From Pseudoalteromonas luteoviolacea (GTDB lineage Bacteria > Pseudomonadota > Gammaproteobacteria > Enterobacterales > Alteromonadaceae), in assembly GCF_001750165.1 (NCBI RefSeq), contig NZ_CP015411.1:4130501-4194500 (forward strand): 64,000 nt of DNA. Direction: 5' to 3'. The position numbers and the translations under genes are program-made. Shown here piece after piece: positions 52,919 through 61,515 of the stretch (positions are counted from its first letter, which is position 1; each line of letters begins with the position of its first letter). Under the pieces are notes generated by a model. The model was not told where the DNA came from. It worked only from the letters and a program-made list of their open reading frames with translations, and ran no database searches.

Positions 52919-54155
52919 TCTGATAATCTATCGGCCTTACATTCGACACAATTTTAATGTCGTTTGTGGCGCTCAAGTCAATATCTTTTAGTGTAATTTG
53001 ATGCATGTGTTTCACATTATAAAACACACGCACAATTGGTGAAGTTGGTGAGCCTTCATTGCCGGACATAACCAGTCCTAAACGGTCGTTGGTCAGCTTA
53101 ACCAAGGTGCCGACAGGGTGTATACCGATACATTTAATGAATTTTTGCACTAGTACGGCATCAAATTGCGTTTTATTGGAAAGCAAAAAACGCAGCGCAT
53201 GCACAGGCTCTATGGCTTTCATACTAGGCTGATCCGTTGTTAAGGTCGCATAGGTATCTACAATGGCCATAACGCGTGCAGCCTTACTCAATTTATCTTG
53301 CTCAAGCCCTCTTGGAAACCCACTGCCGTCAAGGCGTTCGTGATGATTCACTATCATATCTATCATCAAAGGCGTTATACCCTTTTCCTCTTTGACCATC
53401 GCCACAGAGTAAGCAACATGCCTTTGCATATGGCGCGTTTCATTGTCACTAAGCGGGGTCGTCTTCTCCTGAATACTTTGTGGGACCTTGCTCCTCCCTA
53501 TATCGTGAAGCATCGCGGCCATAGCCATTTGTTCCACCACATGAGGCTTCAAACCCAAATATTTAGCAAAGATGGTCATCAAGATTGTACAGTTGATCAT
53601 ATGTCGCCAACTAAAACCACGTTTATCTTTAAGGCGGGTTAAAATCGCCATAACATTACTGTTTTGGGTCACTGAAGATACAATCTCTTTACTGATGTCA
53701 TTGACCAAGTGCATCTGCAATGCTTCACCGCCGAGAATATTGCCATAGATCAGTTGCAGCTTTTTATTCTGCATTTCAAATTGATTCAATGCCGCAGAAA
53801 AGACCTCTGCTGTGGGTAACGCACTTGCCCCCGCTGAAGTTAACTGCGCGTCTGTATCTTGCTCAACTGCTGAATCTTGAGCTTCAGTACTGGATGCTGA
53901 TTTTGCCTGTGCGCTTTGTGTTATTGTGCTATTTGCGGCATCCGTCTTGATAAAACGCTCAGGTACAGGGACTTGGCTTTGTGTAATATCTATATTGAGC
54001 TCTAAAACACCATCAGCTTCGAGCTGCGTGATTATCGCCGAATTGCGCACCATCCCTCGTGACTTTAATTTAATATCTGCATCAGATTTTAGTTTATGGA
54101 CACTGTCTACAAACATTCCTGGTACAAGTTCACTAATGGGAATTGTTGCGTGCAT
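52878..54155 (-). CDS. HD-GYP domain protein, probable c-di-GMP phosphodiesterase
   Basis: A 425-residue protein. An N-terminal DUF3391-like domain (about 1-60, ISELVPGMFVDSV) and a low-complexity Ala/Ser/Gln linker (about 70-115) precede an HD-GYP domain. The HD pair is LHDIGRSKVP, and the signature is HHERLDGSGFPRGL, where GYP is GFP. Family members cleave c-di-GMP; the Tyr-to-Phe change is conservative and may not abolish activity. The absence of a receiver domain suggests control through the N-terminal domain. Confidence 0.85.
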   Translation of the reverse strand: MHATIPISELVPGMFVDSVHKLKSDADIKLKSRGMVRNSAIITQLEADGVLELNIDITQSQVPVPERFIKTDAANSTITQSAQAKSASSTEAQDSAVEQDTDAQLTSAGASALPTAEVFSAALNQFEMQNKKLQLIYGNILGGEALQMHLVNDISKEIVSSVTQNSNVMAILTRLKDKRGFSWRHMINCTILMTIFAKYLGLKPHVVEQMAMAAMLHDIGRSKVPQSIQEKTTPLSDNETRHMQRHVAYSVAMVKEEKGITPLMIDMIVNHHERLDGSGFPRGLEQDKLSKAARVMAIVDTYATLTTDQPSMKAIEPVHALRFLLSNKTQFDAVLVQKFIKCIGIHPVGTLVKLTNDRLGLVMSGNEGSPTSPIVRVFYNVKHMHQITLKDIDLSATNDIKIVSNVRPIDYQINLSRLLQENLLV

Positions 54156-54307
54156 GGTTCCTAGGAGAAGCTTTTTTAATCAAACGCAATAATATGCATA
54201 GTTACGACAAAATTGTCTACTACAAGATCAAAATACAAGAATAAAGGATTAGAAAAAATCAATAGAGAGAAGTCCATTTCTTTCTGAGGGGTGATTACTT
54301 GACTCAA

Positions 54308-54643
54308 TCAGTCTTGAAAGTAGGTACCCCAACCATCATATTCCACACCAGTTTGCTCTGCAATTGCAACCAACTTAGTCACATCTTCCAGAATAACTTC
54401 GGCATTTAATTCAGCTTCAACAACAATATCAAAGCCCCATATTTTACCACCGTCTTCCAGCTCTAACTCTGCTGGTTCTTCAACATCATAACCCAGTTTA
54501 AATGCAGCTAATGCGGCTTCTTCCAACTTATCAAAGTTTTCACATACAAAGTGATGCTCAACTTCATAAAGCTTTTCTGGATTAGAGCCATCTTCAAGAA
54601 GCGACTCAACAATGTCTTCACTGATCTCTTGCCAATTTTCCAT
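54308..54643 (-). CDS. rraB: Regulator of ribonuclease E activity RraB
   Basis: A small acidic protein that binds RNase E and changes which RNAs it degrades. It is 111 residues. It matches E. coli RraB over the core: ESLLEDGSNPEKLYEVEHHFV, AAFKLGYDVEEPAELELEDG and GVEYDGWGTYFQD. The E. coli acidic C-terminal extension is missing. It follows plsC by five bases on the same strand, so the two are probably co-transcribed. Confidence 0.92.
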   Translation of the reverse strand: MENWQEISEDIVESLLEDGSNPEKLYEVEHHFVCENFDKLEEAALAAFKLGYDVEEPAELELEDGGKIWGFDIVVEAELNAEVILEDVTKLVAIAEQTGVEYDGWGTYFQD

Positions 54644-54648
54644 CAGCT

Positions 54649-55353
54649 TTATTCACCTTTATCTAATTGTGCGATTTTATCCGCCATTTTAGCATGAATG
54701 TTCACCGCATGCTCTCTTGCAGAACAATCCTCTGATAACTTTATCGGCGCCAGCATCGAAATATAAACTTTGCCATTGTTCCAACGATTAAGTTTAATTT
54801 TATCTTTAGTTGAACTCATGCAAACCGGAATAATAGGCACTTGAGCATTCTTCGCGGCATGAAAAGCCCCTGTTTTAAATGGCAAAAGTCCACGTCCATA
54901 ACTGCGGGTCCCTTCGGGAAACATCCACAGTGATAAGCCTTTTTGCTTTATTTTCTCGACCGCTTTATCCAATGTACTCACAGCTTTAGAGCGATTAGAA
55001 CGATCAATTAAAATATTGCCAGATAACCAATAAAGCTGACCAAAAAATGGGATCCACTTGAGACTTTTTTTACCCATACTAACCGTGTTTTTTGGTACCA
55101 CAGCAGGTAAGGTAAATAAATCATAGTTATTTTGATGATTTGCAACATACAACGCTGGGCCAACATCAACTACTTCTGGTGCTCTCTCTATTACTAACTC
55201 TACACCTATTACCTTGGCCATTGAGCCAAACCAAGAGGCGATAACATGCACATTGTTGCGATGAAATGGTCTTACAATACACAGTGCCAGTCCAAAAATA
55301 CAACTCGATATAATAAATATGGCCATAGCCAAAATTCGTAATAAAGCTAACAA
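54649..55353 (-). CDS. plsC: 1-acyl-sn-glycerol-3-phosphate acyltransferase PlsC
   Basis: Adds the second acyl chain to lysophosphatidic acid at the inner membrane. It is 234 residues. A membrane helix (about 4-26) precedes the acyltransferase motifs NHQNNYD (NHx4D, residues 72-78) and FPEGTRS (145-151). TTG start at 55353 with GGAG upstream. The closest alternatives are other PlsC-like acyltransferases with a different acceptor. Together with rraB it forms a two-gene unit after the rpoH terminator. Confidence 0.9.
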   Translation of the reverse strand: MLALLRILAMAIFIISSCIFGLALCIVRPFHRNNVHVIASWFGSMAKVIGVELVIERAPEVVDVGPALYVANHQNNYDLFTLPAVVPKNTVSMGKKSLKWIPFFGQLYWLSGNILIDRSNRSKAVSTLDKAVEKIKQKGLSLWMFPEGTRSYGRGLLPFKTGAFHAAKNAQVPIIPVCMSSTKDKIKLNRWNNGKVYISMLAPIKLSEDCSAREHAVNIHAKMADKIAQLDKGE

Positions 55354-55430
55354 ACTCAGCGCTCCTAAAACTTGATCGATGCATTATAATCAAATAAGCG
55401 TACACTTGTAAGCTCAATTTTTTATGACAC

Positions 55431-55464
55431 AAAAAAATACCGCCCCATTTCTGGAGCGGTATTT
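55431..55464 (-). terminator. Intrinsic terminator after rpoH
   Basis: AAATACCGC and GCGGTATTT form a 9-bp stem with a 12-base loop, 21 bases past the rpoH stop. Read leftwards, the stem is followed by a run of T. It separates rpoH from plsC-rraB. Confidence 0.88.
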
Positions 55465-55485
55465 GTATTTTCGTTGAGTAACTTA

Positions 55486-56349
55486 TTAGCTCATCGCAGC
55501 TTGCAGCTTTTTCATTGCTGATTTCTCAAGCTGGCGAACACGTTCAGCGGAAACACTATATTTGTCAGCTAAATCTTGCAATGTTGCCTTATCTTCAGCC
55601 AACCATCGTGCTGCAACAATATCTTGAGAACGCTCATCTAACGTCTTCATTGCCGCCAACAAGCGATTTTGTGCCTGCTGCTGATACTGCTCTTCTTCAA
55701 TTACTTCAGCAATATCACTGTTTGAATCAGCTAAATATTGTACGGGTGAAAAGTTACCACTTTGAGTACCTTCATCTTCGTCAGACCCTAGATCAAAGCC
55801 CATATCTTGGCCGCTCATACGCGATTCCATTTCACGGACTTCTTTTTCGCTGACACCCAGCTCAGAAGCGACGGTGCTAACTTCTTCTTGATTAAACCAG
55901 CCTAGACGCTTTTTATTCTTACGCAGGTTAAAAAATAACTTGCGCTGTGCTTTTGTTGTCGCAACTTTAACGATGCGCCAGTTTTTAAGCACATATTCAT
56001 GAATTTCGGCTTTAATCCAGTGCACTGCAAATGAAACCAATCTTACACCCACTGTTGGGTTGAAGCGCTTAACGGCTTTCATCAGGCCAATGTTACCTTC
56101 TTGAATAAGGTCTGCTTGTGGTAAACCATAGCCTGAGTAACTTTTAGCAATGTGTGCTACAAACCTGAGGTGAGACATGATGAGCTGCTTAGCGGCATCC
56201 AAATCGCCATTTTCATGAAGACGAGTTGCAAGCTTATGTTCCTTTTCAGCGTCCAGCATAGGGATAGTACTCACAGCTTGCAAATATCCTTCAATACTCG
56301 CGCTTTGCTGTCCAACTGTTAATGCCATTGCATATGTGTCTTTACTCAT
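55486..56349 (-). CDS. rpoH: Heat-shock sigma factor RpoH (sigma-32)
   Basis: Alternative sigma factor for chaperone and protease genes. It is 287 residues. Region 2 (LRFVAHIAKSYSGYGLPQADLIQEGNIGLMKAVKRFNP, split over residues 61-98) is followed by SFAVHWIKAEIHEYVLKNW. The RpoH box is QRKLFFNLR at residues 135-143, diagnostic for sigma-32. Region 4 carries the HTH DLADKYSVSAERVRQLEKSA. A perfect CIRCE element lies directly upstream. It follows ftsX in the conserved ftsY-ftsE-ftsX-rpoH order, but 231 bases and a promoter separate it. Confidence 0.96.
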   Translation of the reverse strand: MSKDTYAMALTVGQQSASIEGYLQAVSTIPMLDAEKEHKLATRLHENGDLDAAKQLIMSHLRFVAHIAKSYSGYGLPQADLIQEGNIGLMKAVKRFNPTVGVRLVSFAVHWIKAEIHEYVLKNWRIVKVATTKAQRKLFFNLRKNKKRLGWFNQEEVSTVASELGVSEKEVREMESRMSGQDMGFDLGSDEDEGTQSGNFSPVQYLADSNSDIAEVIEEEQYQQQAQNRLLAAMKTLDERSQDIVAARWLAEDKATLQDLADKYSVSAERVRQLEKSAMKKLQAAMS

Positions 56350-56382
56350 TTTTCACCTCAGTGATAAATTCTTTCGTTTATT

Positions 56383-56409
56383 TTAGCACTCTAACCCTTA
56401 GAGTGCTAA
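56383..56409. promoter_or_regulatory. Perfect CIRCE element (HrcA operator) upstream of rpoH
   Basis: TTAGCACTC-N9-GAGTGCTAA matches the CIRCE consensus exactly in both arms and in spacing. It lies 34-60 bases before the rpoH ATG and would overlap the transcription start predicted from the promoter at 56414-56443, a position expected to repress. hrcA is not in this window. Confidence 0.85.
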
Positions 56410-56413
56410 CTGC

Positions 56414-56443
56414 AATCTACTACTTTTCTAGCCTAAAAATCAA
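56414..56443 (-). promoter_or_regulatory. Predicted sigma-70 promoter of rpoH
   Basis: Leftward TTGATT (56438-56443) and TAGATT (56414-56419), separated by 18 bases (17 if GTAGAT is used). The predicted start falls inside the CIRCE element. No clear sigma-32-type promoter was seen here. Confidence 0.55.
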
Positions 56444-56580
56444 GCTTTTTATTATTAACAATAGATGAACAAATAAGATATTGATTTTTATGAACTTTAT
56501 CAACTGTAAAATTTAACAGACTCGATCATTCAAGGAAAGAGTTAGCAGACGTGTGCCAACACAGTCTGCTAAAAGTAAAA

Positions 56581-57567
56581 TTAGACCTTTTCCGGTTCAA
56601 TTTCACGAATGTATTTTTGTACTGAAAGGTAAGATCCAATAAAGCCCAAAGAAATGGCCAATAAAAGTAAGGAAAACAGCTCAGATAGATTTAACCCCTC
56701 TAAAACAAAGCTACTTTGATATACACCTACAACCAATGATACTGCAGACTCCAACCACCAGAGCATCAGCACAACACATATAAAAGCAACTAAGCCTCCG
56801 ACAATTCCATACCAAATCCCAGTCCATAAGAAAGGTGTGTGAATAAACGTATTTGTCGCACCAACGAGCTTCAGCACCTGTATCTCTTCTTTTTTGTCCA
56901 TAATTGACAAACGAATGGTATTACCAATTATCAAAACAACGGCACTTAGCAATAAGACCCCAACGGTAAATACACTCTCTTTCAACAATCCTAGTAACGC
57001 ATTTAAACGTTCAAGCCACTCAATATCCAACTTTCCAAACTCCACTTCACGCTCATCTTGTAGCTTTTCAAGCAGAACCTGTGCGCTTTCTGCACCGCGA
57101 TGACGCTTAGTTGGGGTGACCAGTACCACGCTCGGCAACGGGTTCTCTTCTAAATAATCCAACGCTTGGCCAAACCCTGAGATCTGCTTAAACTCTTCTA
57201 GCGCCTGAGAGCGTGAAATAAAACTGACAGAGTCTACCTCGGGGTAGAGTGCCAAGCGTTTTACTAATGTTTGCGTTTCTTGCTCGGTGATCCCTTCTTT
57301 AACGAATAATGAAATCTCCGCCGCTTCTTGAAAGCCACTACTGACTTTTTGTACGTTTTTCACGACAACATACAAAGTGGTAGGCAAAGTCAAGCTCAAG
57401 CCTAATACCAGTATTGTCATGATTGATGCCATAGGTGTACGCCACATTTCACCTAAGCTATGGACACCATGGCGGAATATCGTAATAACAAAGAAGTATA
57501 ATTTTAAAAAAAGCGACTTATCCTGGCTATTTACCTGATTACCACGCCCTTTAAATAGCAAACTCAT
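56581..57567 (-). CDS. ftsX: Cell-division ABC transporter permease-like protein FtsX
   Basis: The membrane partner of FtsE; it activates periplasmic amidases (through EnvC) during division. It is 328 residues. A cytoplasmic N terminus leads to the first membrane helix (about residues 50-72), a periplasmic domain (about 80-200), then three more helices (about 208-232, 255-278 and 300-318). Its ATG overlaps the ftsE stop by four bases, so the two are co-translated. Confidence 0.94.
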   Translation of the reverse strand: MSLLFKGRGNQVNSQDKSLFLKLYFFVITIFRHGVHSLGEMWRTPMASIMTILVLGLSLTLPTTLYVVVKNVQKVSSGFQEAAEISLFVKEGITEQETQTLVKRLALYPEVDSVSFISRSQALEEFKQISGFGQALDYLEENPLPSVVLVTPTKRHRGAESAQVLLEKLQDEREVEFGKLDIEWLERLNALLGLLKESVFTVGVLLLSAVVLIIGNTIRLSIMDKKEEIQVLKLVGATNTFIHTPFLWTGIWYGIVGGLVAFICVVLMLWWLESAVSLVVGVYQSSFVLEGLNLSELFSLLLLAISLGFIGSYLSVQKYIREIEPEKV

Positions 57568-58268
57568 AACGAATCTCCTATAAAGTCACCTCTTAACGGA
57601 TCAACAGCTAAAGGGTCTTGTAACATGCGTCCGTGCTCCAATGTCAGACTGCGATATTTCATGCGTGCAATCAGCCCTAAATCATGGGTCGCAATTAATA
57701 CTGAAGTGCCATGGCGATTAAAGTCTTCAAATAACGTTAAAATCTCCATTGATAACTCTGGGTCTAAGTTTCCTGTCGGTTCATCAGCAAGTAGGAGTGG
57801 AGGTGAATTAACAATGGCTCTTGCAATACCCACTCGCTGTTGTTCACCTCCCGATAATGTGCTCGGCTGACATTTTACTTTATCTAACAGGCCAACTTTA
57901 TCCAGCGCGGCATGAACACGTTTAGTAATATGCTTACGATGTGTCCCTTCAATGACAAGTGGCAAGGCAACATTATCAAATACATTGTAACGCTCAAGCA
58001 GTCGGTGATTCTGAAATATAATGCCAATATCTCGGCGAACAAAAGGGACTTGACGGTTAGAGATACTATTTAGGTCAACATCGTTTATTGATACTTTCCC
58101 TGCTGAAGGGCGCTCCATTAAACTAATTAACTTAAGCAACGTACTTTTTCCAGCTCCACTGTGGCCAGTCAAAAACGCCAGTTCACCTTTACCCAGTTCA
58201 AAGCTCACTTTTTCCAGTGCTCTGTGACCTCCGGGATAAGTTTTGCTCACCTGTTCAAATTTAATCAT
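57564..58268 (-). CDS. ftsE: Cell-division ATP-binding protein FtsE
   Basis: An ABC-type ATPase of the divisome. It is 234 residues. Walker A is GHSGAGKST (about 36-44), the Q-loop is IIFQNHRLL, the signature is LSGGEQQR and Walker B is LLLADEPTGNLDPELS, with H-loop ATHD. The ATG at 58268 with AGGTG upstream is preferred over the GTG two codons earlier. An intrinsic terminator lies between ftsY and ftsE. Confidence 0.96.
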   Translation of the reverse strand: MIKFEQVSKTYPGGHRALEKVSFELGKGELAFLTGHSGAGKSTLLKLISLMERPSAGKVSINDVDLNSISNRQVPFVRRDIGIIFQNHRLLERYNVFDNVALPLVIEGTHRKHITKRVHAALDKVGLLDKVKCQPSTLSGGEQQRVGIARAIVNSPPLLLADEPTGNLDPELSMEILTLFEDFNRHGTSVLIATHDLGLIARMKYRSLTLEHGRMLQDPLAVDPLRGDFIGDSL

Positions 58269-58306
58269 ATACACCTACACAATGTGTGCGCTCTGTCCTT
58301 ATAGAG

Positions 58307-58337
58307 AAAAAGCGCCTCGACTAATCGGGCGCTTTTT
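58307..58337. terminator. Terminator-like hairpin between ftsY and ftsE
   Basis: AAAAAGCGCC (58307-58315) and GGCGCTTTTT (58328-58337) form a strong stem with flanking A and T runs on both sides, five bases past the ftsY stop. It may attenuate read-through into ftsEX, giving ftsE its own or a reduced transcript. Confidence 0.8.
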
Positions 58338-58341
58338 GCTT

Positions 58342-60567
58342 TTAACTTTTTGGCTCTTCATCTTGGCTAAATAGTGCCTCGATAAAGTCATCGCTCTTAA
58401 ACGTTCTCAAGTCATCGATGCCTTCACCTACACCGATATAACGAATAGGGATCTTAAACTGATCAGCAACGGCAAAAATAACTCCACCTTTAGCTGTACC
58501 ATCTAGCTTAGTCAGAGTGATGCCAGTTAAGCCAACGGCTTGGTCAAATAGTTTAACTTGGCTAATGGCATTTTGGCCAGTACCCGCATCAATGGTCAGC
58601 ATCACTTCGTGTGGCGCATCTGGGTCAAGCTTTTTCATTACTCGCGCAATTTTTTCCAGCTCTTGCATTAAATTGTCTTTATTTTGTAAACGACCCGCTG
58701 TATCTGCAATTAGCACGTCTACATTGCGAGCTTGAGCCGCCTGAAACGCATCAAATACCACTGATGCACTGTCCGCACCAGTATGTTGAGCTACCACAGG
58801 AATATCATTACGCTCACCCCACACTTGTAACTGCTCAACTGCCGCTGCTCGGAAAGTATCACCCGCAGCAAGCATCACAGACTTGCCTTGTGACTGGAAC
58901 TGTTTCGCCATTTTACCGATTGTGGTCGTTTTACCTACGCCATTTACACCAACCATTAGGATCACATATGGCTTTTTACCTGTATTGATTTCAAGCGGCT
59001 GCTCAGCATCTTTTAAGATCTCAGCCATTTCGCTTTTCATCAATTCATACAGTGCATCCCCATCTTTCAGCTGCTTACGATCAGCGGCATCCGTTAGGTT
59101 ATCAATCAGCTTCATGGTGGTTTCAACACCTAGATCTGCGGTCAATAACTGGGTCTCAAGCTCTTCAAATAAGTCGTCGTCAATTTTCTTTCCACGGAAA
59201 ATAGACGCAAAGCCAGAGCCGATGTTTTCTTTGGTCTTGAGCAGCCCCTGCTTTAAGCGTGCAAAAAAGCCCTTTTTCTTTGGTTTTTCTGCTTCTGCTT
59301 GCTCTTTCGCTAGACGCTCGGCTTCTTCACGTTCTGCTTGCTCTTTCGCTAGACGCTCGGCTTCTTCACGCTCTGCCTGTTCTTTGGCTAAACGCTCGGC
59401 TTCTTCACGTTCTGCCTGTTCTTTGGCTAAACGCTCGGCTTCTTCACGTTCTGCTTGCTCTTTCGCTAAACGCTCGGCTTCTTCACGTTCTGCTTGCTCT
59501 TTCGCTAGACGCTCGGCTTCTTCACGCTCTGCCTGTTCTTTGGCTAAACGCTCGGCTTCTTCACGTTCTGCCTGCTCTTTCGCTAGACGCTCTGCTTCTT
59601 CTCGCTCTGCCTGCTCTTTGGCTAAACGCTCCGCTTCTTCACGTTCTGCCTGTTCTTTGGCTAGACGCTCTGCTTCTTCACGCTCTGCCTGTTCTTTGGC
59701 TAGACGCTCTGCTTCTTCACGCTCTGCCTGTTCTTTGGCTAAACGCTCTGCTTCTTCTCGCTCTGCCTGCTCTTTGGCTAAACGCTCGACTTCTTCACGT
59801 CCTGCCTGCTCTTTGGCTAAACGCTCGGCATCTTCACGTTCTGCCTGTTCTTTCGCTAGACGCTCGGCTTCTTCACGTTCTGCCTGTTCTTTCGCCAGAC
59901 GCTCGGCTTCTTCATGTTCTGCCTGCTCTTTGGCTAAACGTTCGGCATCTTCACGTTCTGCTTGCTGTTTCGCTAGACGCTCTGCTTCTTCTCGCTCTGC
60001 CTGCTCTTTCGCTAGACGCTCGGCTTCTTCACGTTCTGCCTGTTCTTTCGCCAGACGCTCGGCTTCTTTATGTTCTGCCTGCTCTTTGGCTAAACGCTCG
60101 GCATCTTCACGCTCTGCTTGCTCTTTGGCTAAACGCTCTGCTTCTTCTCGCTCTGCTTGCTGTTTCGCTAAACGCTCTGCTTCTTCACGCTCTGCCTGCT
60201 CTTTGGCTAAACGCTCAGCTTCTTCACGCTCTGCCTGCTCTTTGGCTAGACGCTCAGCTTCTTCACGCTCTGCCTGCTCTTTGGCTAGACGCTCTGCTTC
60301 TTCGCGCTCTGCCTGCTCTTTGGCTAGACGCTCTGCTTCTTCACGCTCTGCCTGCTCTTTGGCTAGACGCTCTGCTTCTTCGCGCTCTGCCTGCTCTTTG
60401 GCTAGACGCTCTGCTTCTTCACGCTCTGCCTGCTCTTTGGCTAAACGCTCTGCTTCTTCGCGCTCTGCCTGTTCTTTGGCTAAACGCTCTGCTTCTTCGC
60501 GCTCTGCCTGCTCTTTATCGGATTTACCAAACCCCAACCAAGATAAAAATTTGTTTTTCTTTCCCAT
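58342..60567 (-). CDS. ftsY: Signal recognition particle receptor FtsY with giant charged repeat linker
   Basis: The GTPase that docks SRP-ribosome complexes at the inner membrane. It is 741 residues, against roughly 500 in E. coli. After an 18-residue basic N terminus (MGKKNKFLSWLGFGKSDK), residues 19-421 are 31 copies of the 13-residue repeat EQAEREEAERLAK. The N domain follows (GFFARLKQGLLKTK...), then the G domain with GVNGVGKTTT, DTFRAAAVEQL, DTAGRLQNKDNLM and TKLDGTAKGG. The core is intact, so the protein should work; only the acidic A domain is expanded. The ATG at 60567 is used; a TTG at 60573 is an alternative. Confidence 0.96.
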   Translation of the reverse strand: MGKKNKFLSWLGFGKSDKEQAEREEAERLAKEQAEREEAERLAKEQAEREEAERLAKEQAEREEAERLAKEQAEREEAERLAKEQAEREEAERLAKEQAEREEAERLAKEQAEREEAERLAKEQAEREEAERLAKQQAEREEAERLAKEQAEREDAERLAKEQAEHKEAERLAKEQAEREEAERLAKEQAEREEAERLAKQQAEREDAERLAKEQAEHEEAERLAKEQAEREEAERLAKEQAEREDAERLAKEQAGREEVERLAKEQAEREEAERLAKEQAEREEAERLAKEQAEREEAERLAKEQAEREEAERLAKEQAEREEAERLAKEQAEREEAERLAKEQAEREEAERLAKEQAEREEAERLAKEQAEREEAERLAKEQAEREEAERLAKEQAEREEAERLAKEQAEREEAERLAKEQAEAEKPKKKGFFARLKQGLLKTKENIGSGFASIFRGKKIDDDLFEELETQLLTADLGVETTMKLIDNLTDAADRKQLKDGDALYELMKSEMAEILKDAEQPLEINTGKKPYVILMVGVNGVGKTTTIGKMAKQFQSQGKSVMLAAGDTFRAAAVEQLQVWGERNDIPVVAQHTGADSASVVFDAFQAAQARNVDVLIADTAGRLQNKDNLMQELEKIARVMKKLDPDAPHEVMLTIDAGTGQNAISQVKLFDQAVGLTGITLTKLDGTAKGGVIFAVADQFKIPIRYIGVGEGIDDLRTFKSDDFIEALFSQDEEPKS
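59305..60513 (-). repeat. 39-bp coding tandem repeat, 31 copies, inside ftsY
   Basis: 1209 bases equal 31 exact 39-base units in frame. Variation between copies is mostly synonymous (for example TTA/CTA Leu, GCT/GCC/GCA choices). A few replacements form a cluster in copies 10-19 (Q for E at copies 10 and 15, D for E at 11, 15 and 18, H for R at 12 and 16, G and V at 19). The pattern suggests expansion by unequal exchange with selection on the encoded helix. Confidence 0.95.
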
Positions 60568-60855
60568 AACCAACTAATACCATATAAGTTTGTATTGTGA
60601 TTTAGCAGCCATAACCATGTCTATGATCACCACTATCAAGCGCAAAGCTATGCAACGCTGCAAAAAGGTGCACCGCGATCTCCTGCTGTTTGCCAAAATA
60701 TTGGGATTTGTACAAAGACCTTAATAATCACACAAAAGACTTTGTGATAATTGTTATAATCACTAAGTTAACGCCATAATATGCGCTTAGTGTATCATGT
60801 TCCAAGTAGATGAAAAATTTATAATCGAGCACAACAAACTCGATAGTGAAAATAT

Positions 60856-61443
60856 ATGAAAAAAAGAAAGCCTCAAGCCCGCACTGACGGCCATATTCGA
60901 ATTATCAGCGGTAAATTTAAAGGTCGTAAACTTCCAGTAAAAGACGTTGAAGGCCTGAGACCTACTACTGATCGTGTTAAAGAAACCGTATTTAATTGGC
61001 TAATGGCAGACATACGTGACGCCAATGTACTAGATTGCTTCGCCGGTTCTGGCAGCTTAGGTCTTGAGTCCCTCTCGCGTTTTGCCAATACAGCCACTTT
61101 TATAGAATTGGATAAAACAGCAGCAGCGCAAATTAAACAAAATATACAAACGCTCGCTTTAAACAATGCGCAAGTAGTTCAAACCAGTGCGCTAGATTAC
61201 TTAATTAATAACGAACAAAAACGTACTTTCGACATTGTCTATCTCGATCCACCATTTAGAAAAGACCTGCTCGCTCCTTGTTGTGAGTTACTTGAAAGCG
61301 CAGAGTGGCTTCACGATGAATCATTAATTTATGTTGAATTTGAAAAAGAAGCAAAGCCGGTTCTCCCAGCTAACTGGCAGTTGTTAAAAGAGAAAAAAGC
61401 CGGTCAGGTGATTTGCATGCTTTTTCGTCGGAGCCACCAATAA
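60856..61443 (+). CDS. rsmD: 16S rRNA (guanine-966-N2)-methyltransferase RsmD
   Basis: Methylates G966 of 16S rRNA. It is 195 residues. The family start IRIISGKFKGRKLPV and GLRPTTDRVKETVFNWL are visible, then the SAM motif LDCFAGSGSLGLESLSR and the catalytic DPPF (VYLDPPFRKD). It is divergent from ftsY, the conserved arrangement. A TATAAT at 60755-60760 in the 288-base gap is a possible -10 box, though without a clear -35 box. Confidence 0.95.
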   Translation: MKKRKPQARTDGHIRIISGKFKGRKLPVKDVEGLRPTTDRVKETVFNWLMADIRDANVLDCFAGSGSLGLESLSRFANTATFIELDKTAAAQIKQNIQTLALNNAQVVQTSALDYLINNEQKRTFDIVYLDPPFRKDLLAPCCELLESAEWLHDESLIYVEFEKEAKPVLPANWQLLKEKKAGQVICMLFRRSHQ

Positions 61444-61473
61444 CGGGCTAAAATGTGCCAAAGAGATTAACGC

Positions 61474-61502
61474 ATGACACAATTATTCAGATCCGCTATA
61501 AT
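61474..61502 (+). promoter_or_regulatory. Promoter of the rpsU-yqeY-dnaG operon
   Basis: ATGACA (61474-61479) and a perfect TATAAT (61497-61502) are separated by exactly 17 bases. The predicted start near 61509 leaves a leader of about 108 nt. Confidence 0.78.
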
Positions 61503-61515
61503 TTGATCTTTACAC

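Noticed and set aside
59305..60513. CRISPR array, because of regular repeats near 39 bp
   Set aside because: The units are contiguous with no spacers, stay in frame in a known gene, and no cas genes are present.
58883..60577. Long open frames on the forward strand (564 and 436 codons) opposite ftsY
   Set aside because: They result from the 39-bp repeat, which keeps all frames open. The products are low-complexity Ser/Ala/Arg or Leu/Ala/Arg repeats without a ribosome binding site, while the reverse strand encodes an intact FtsY.
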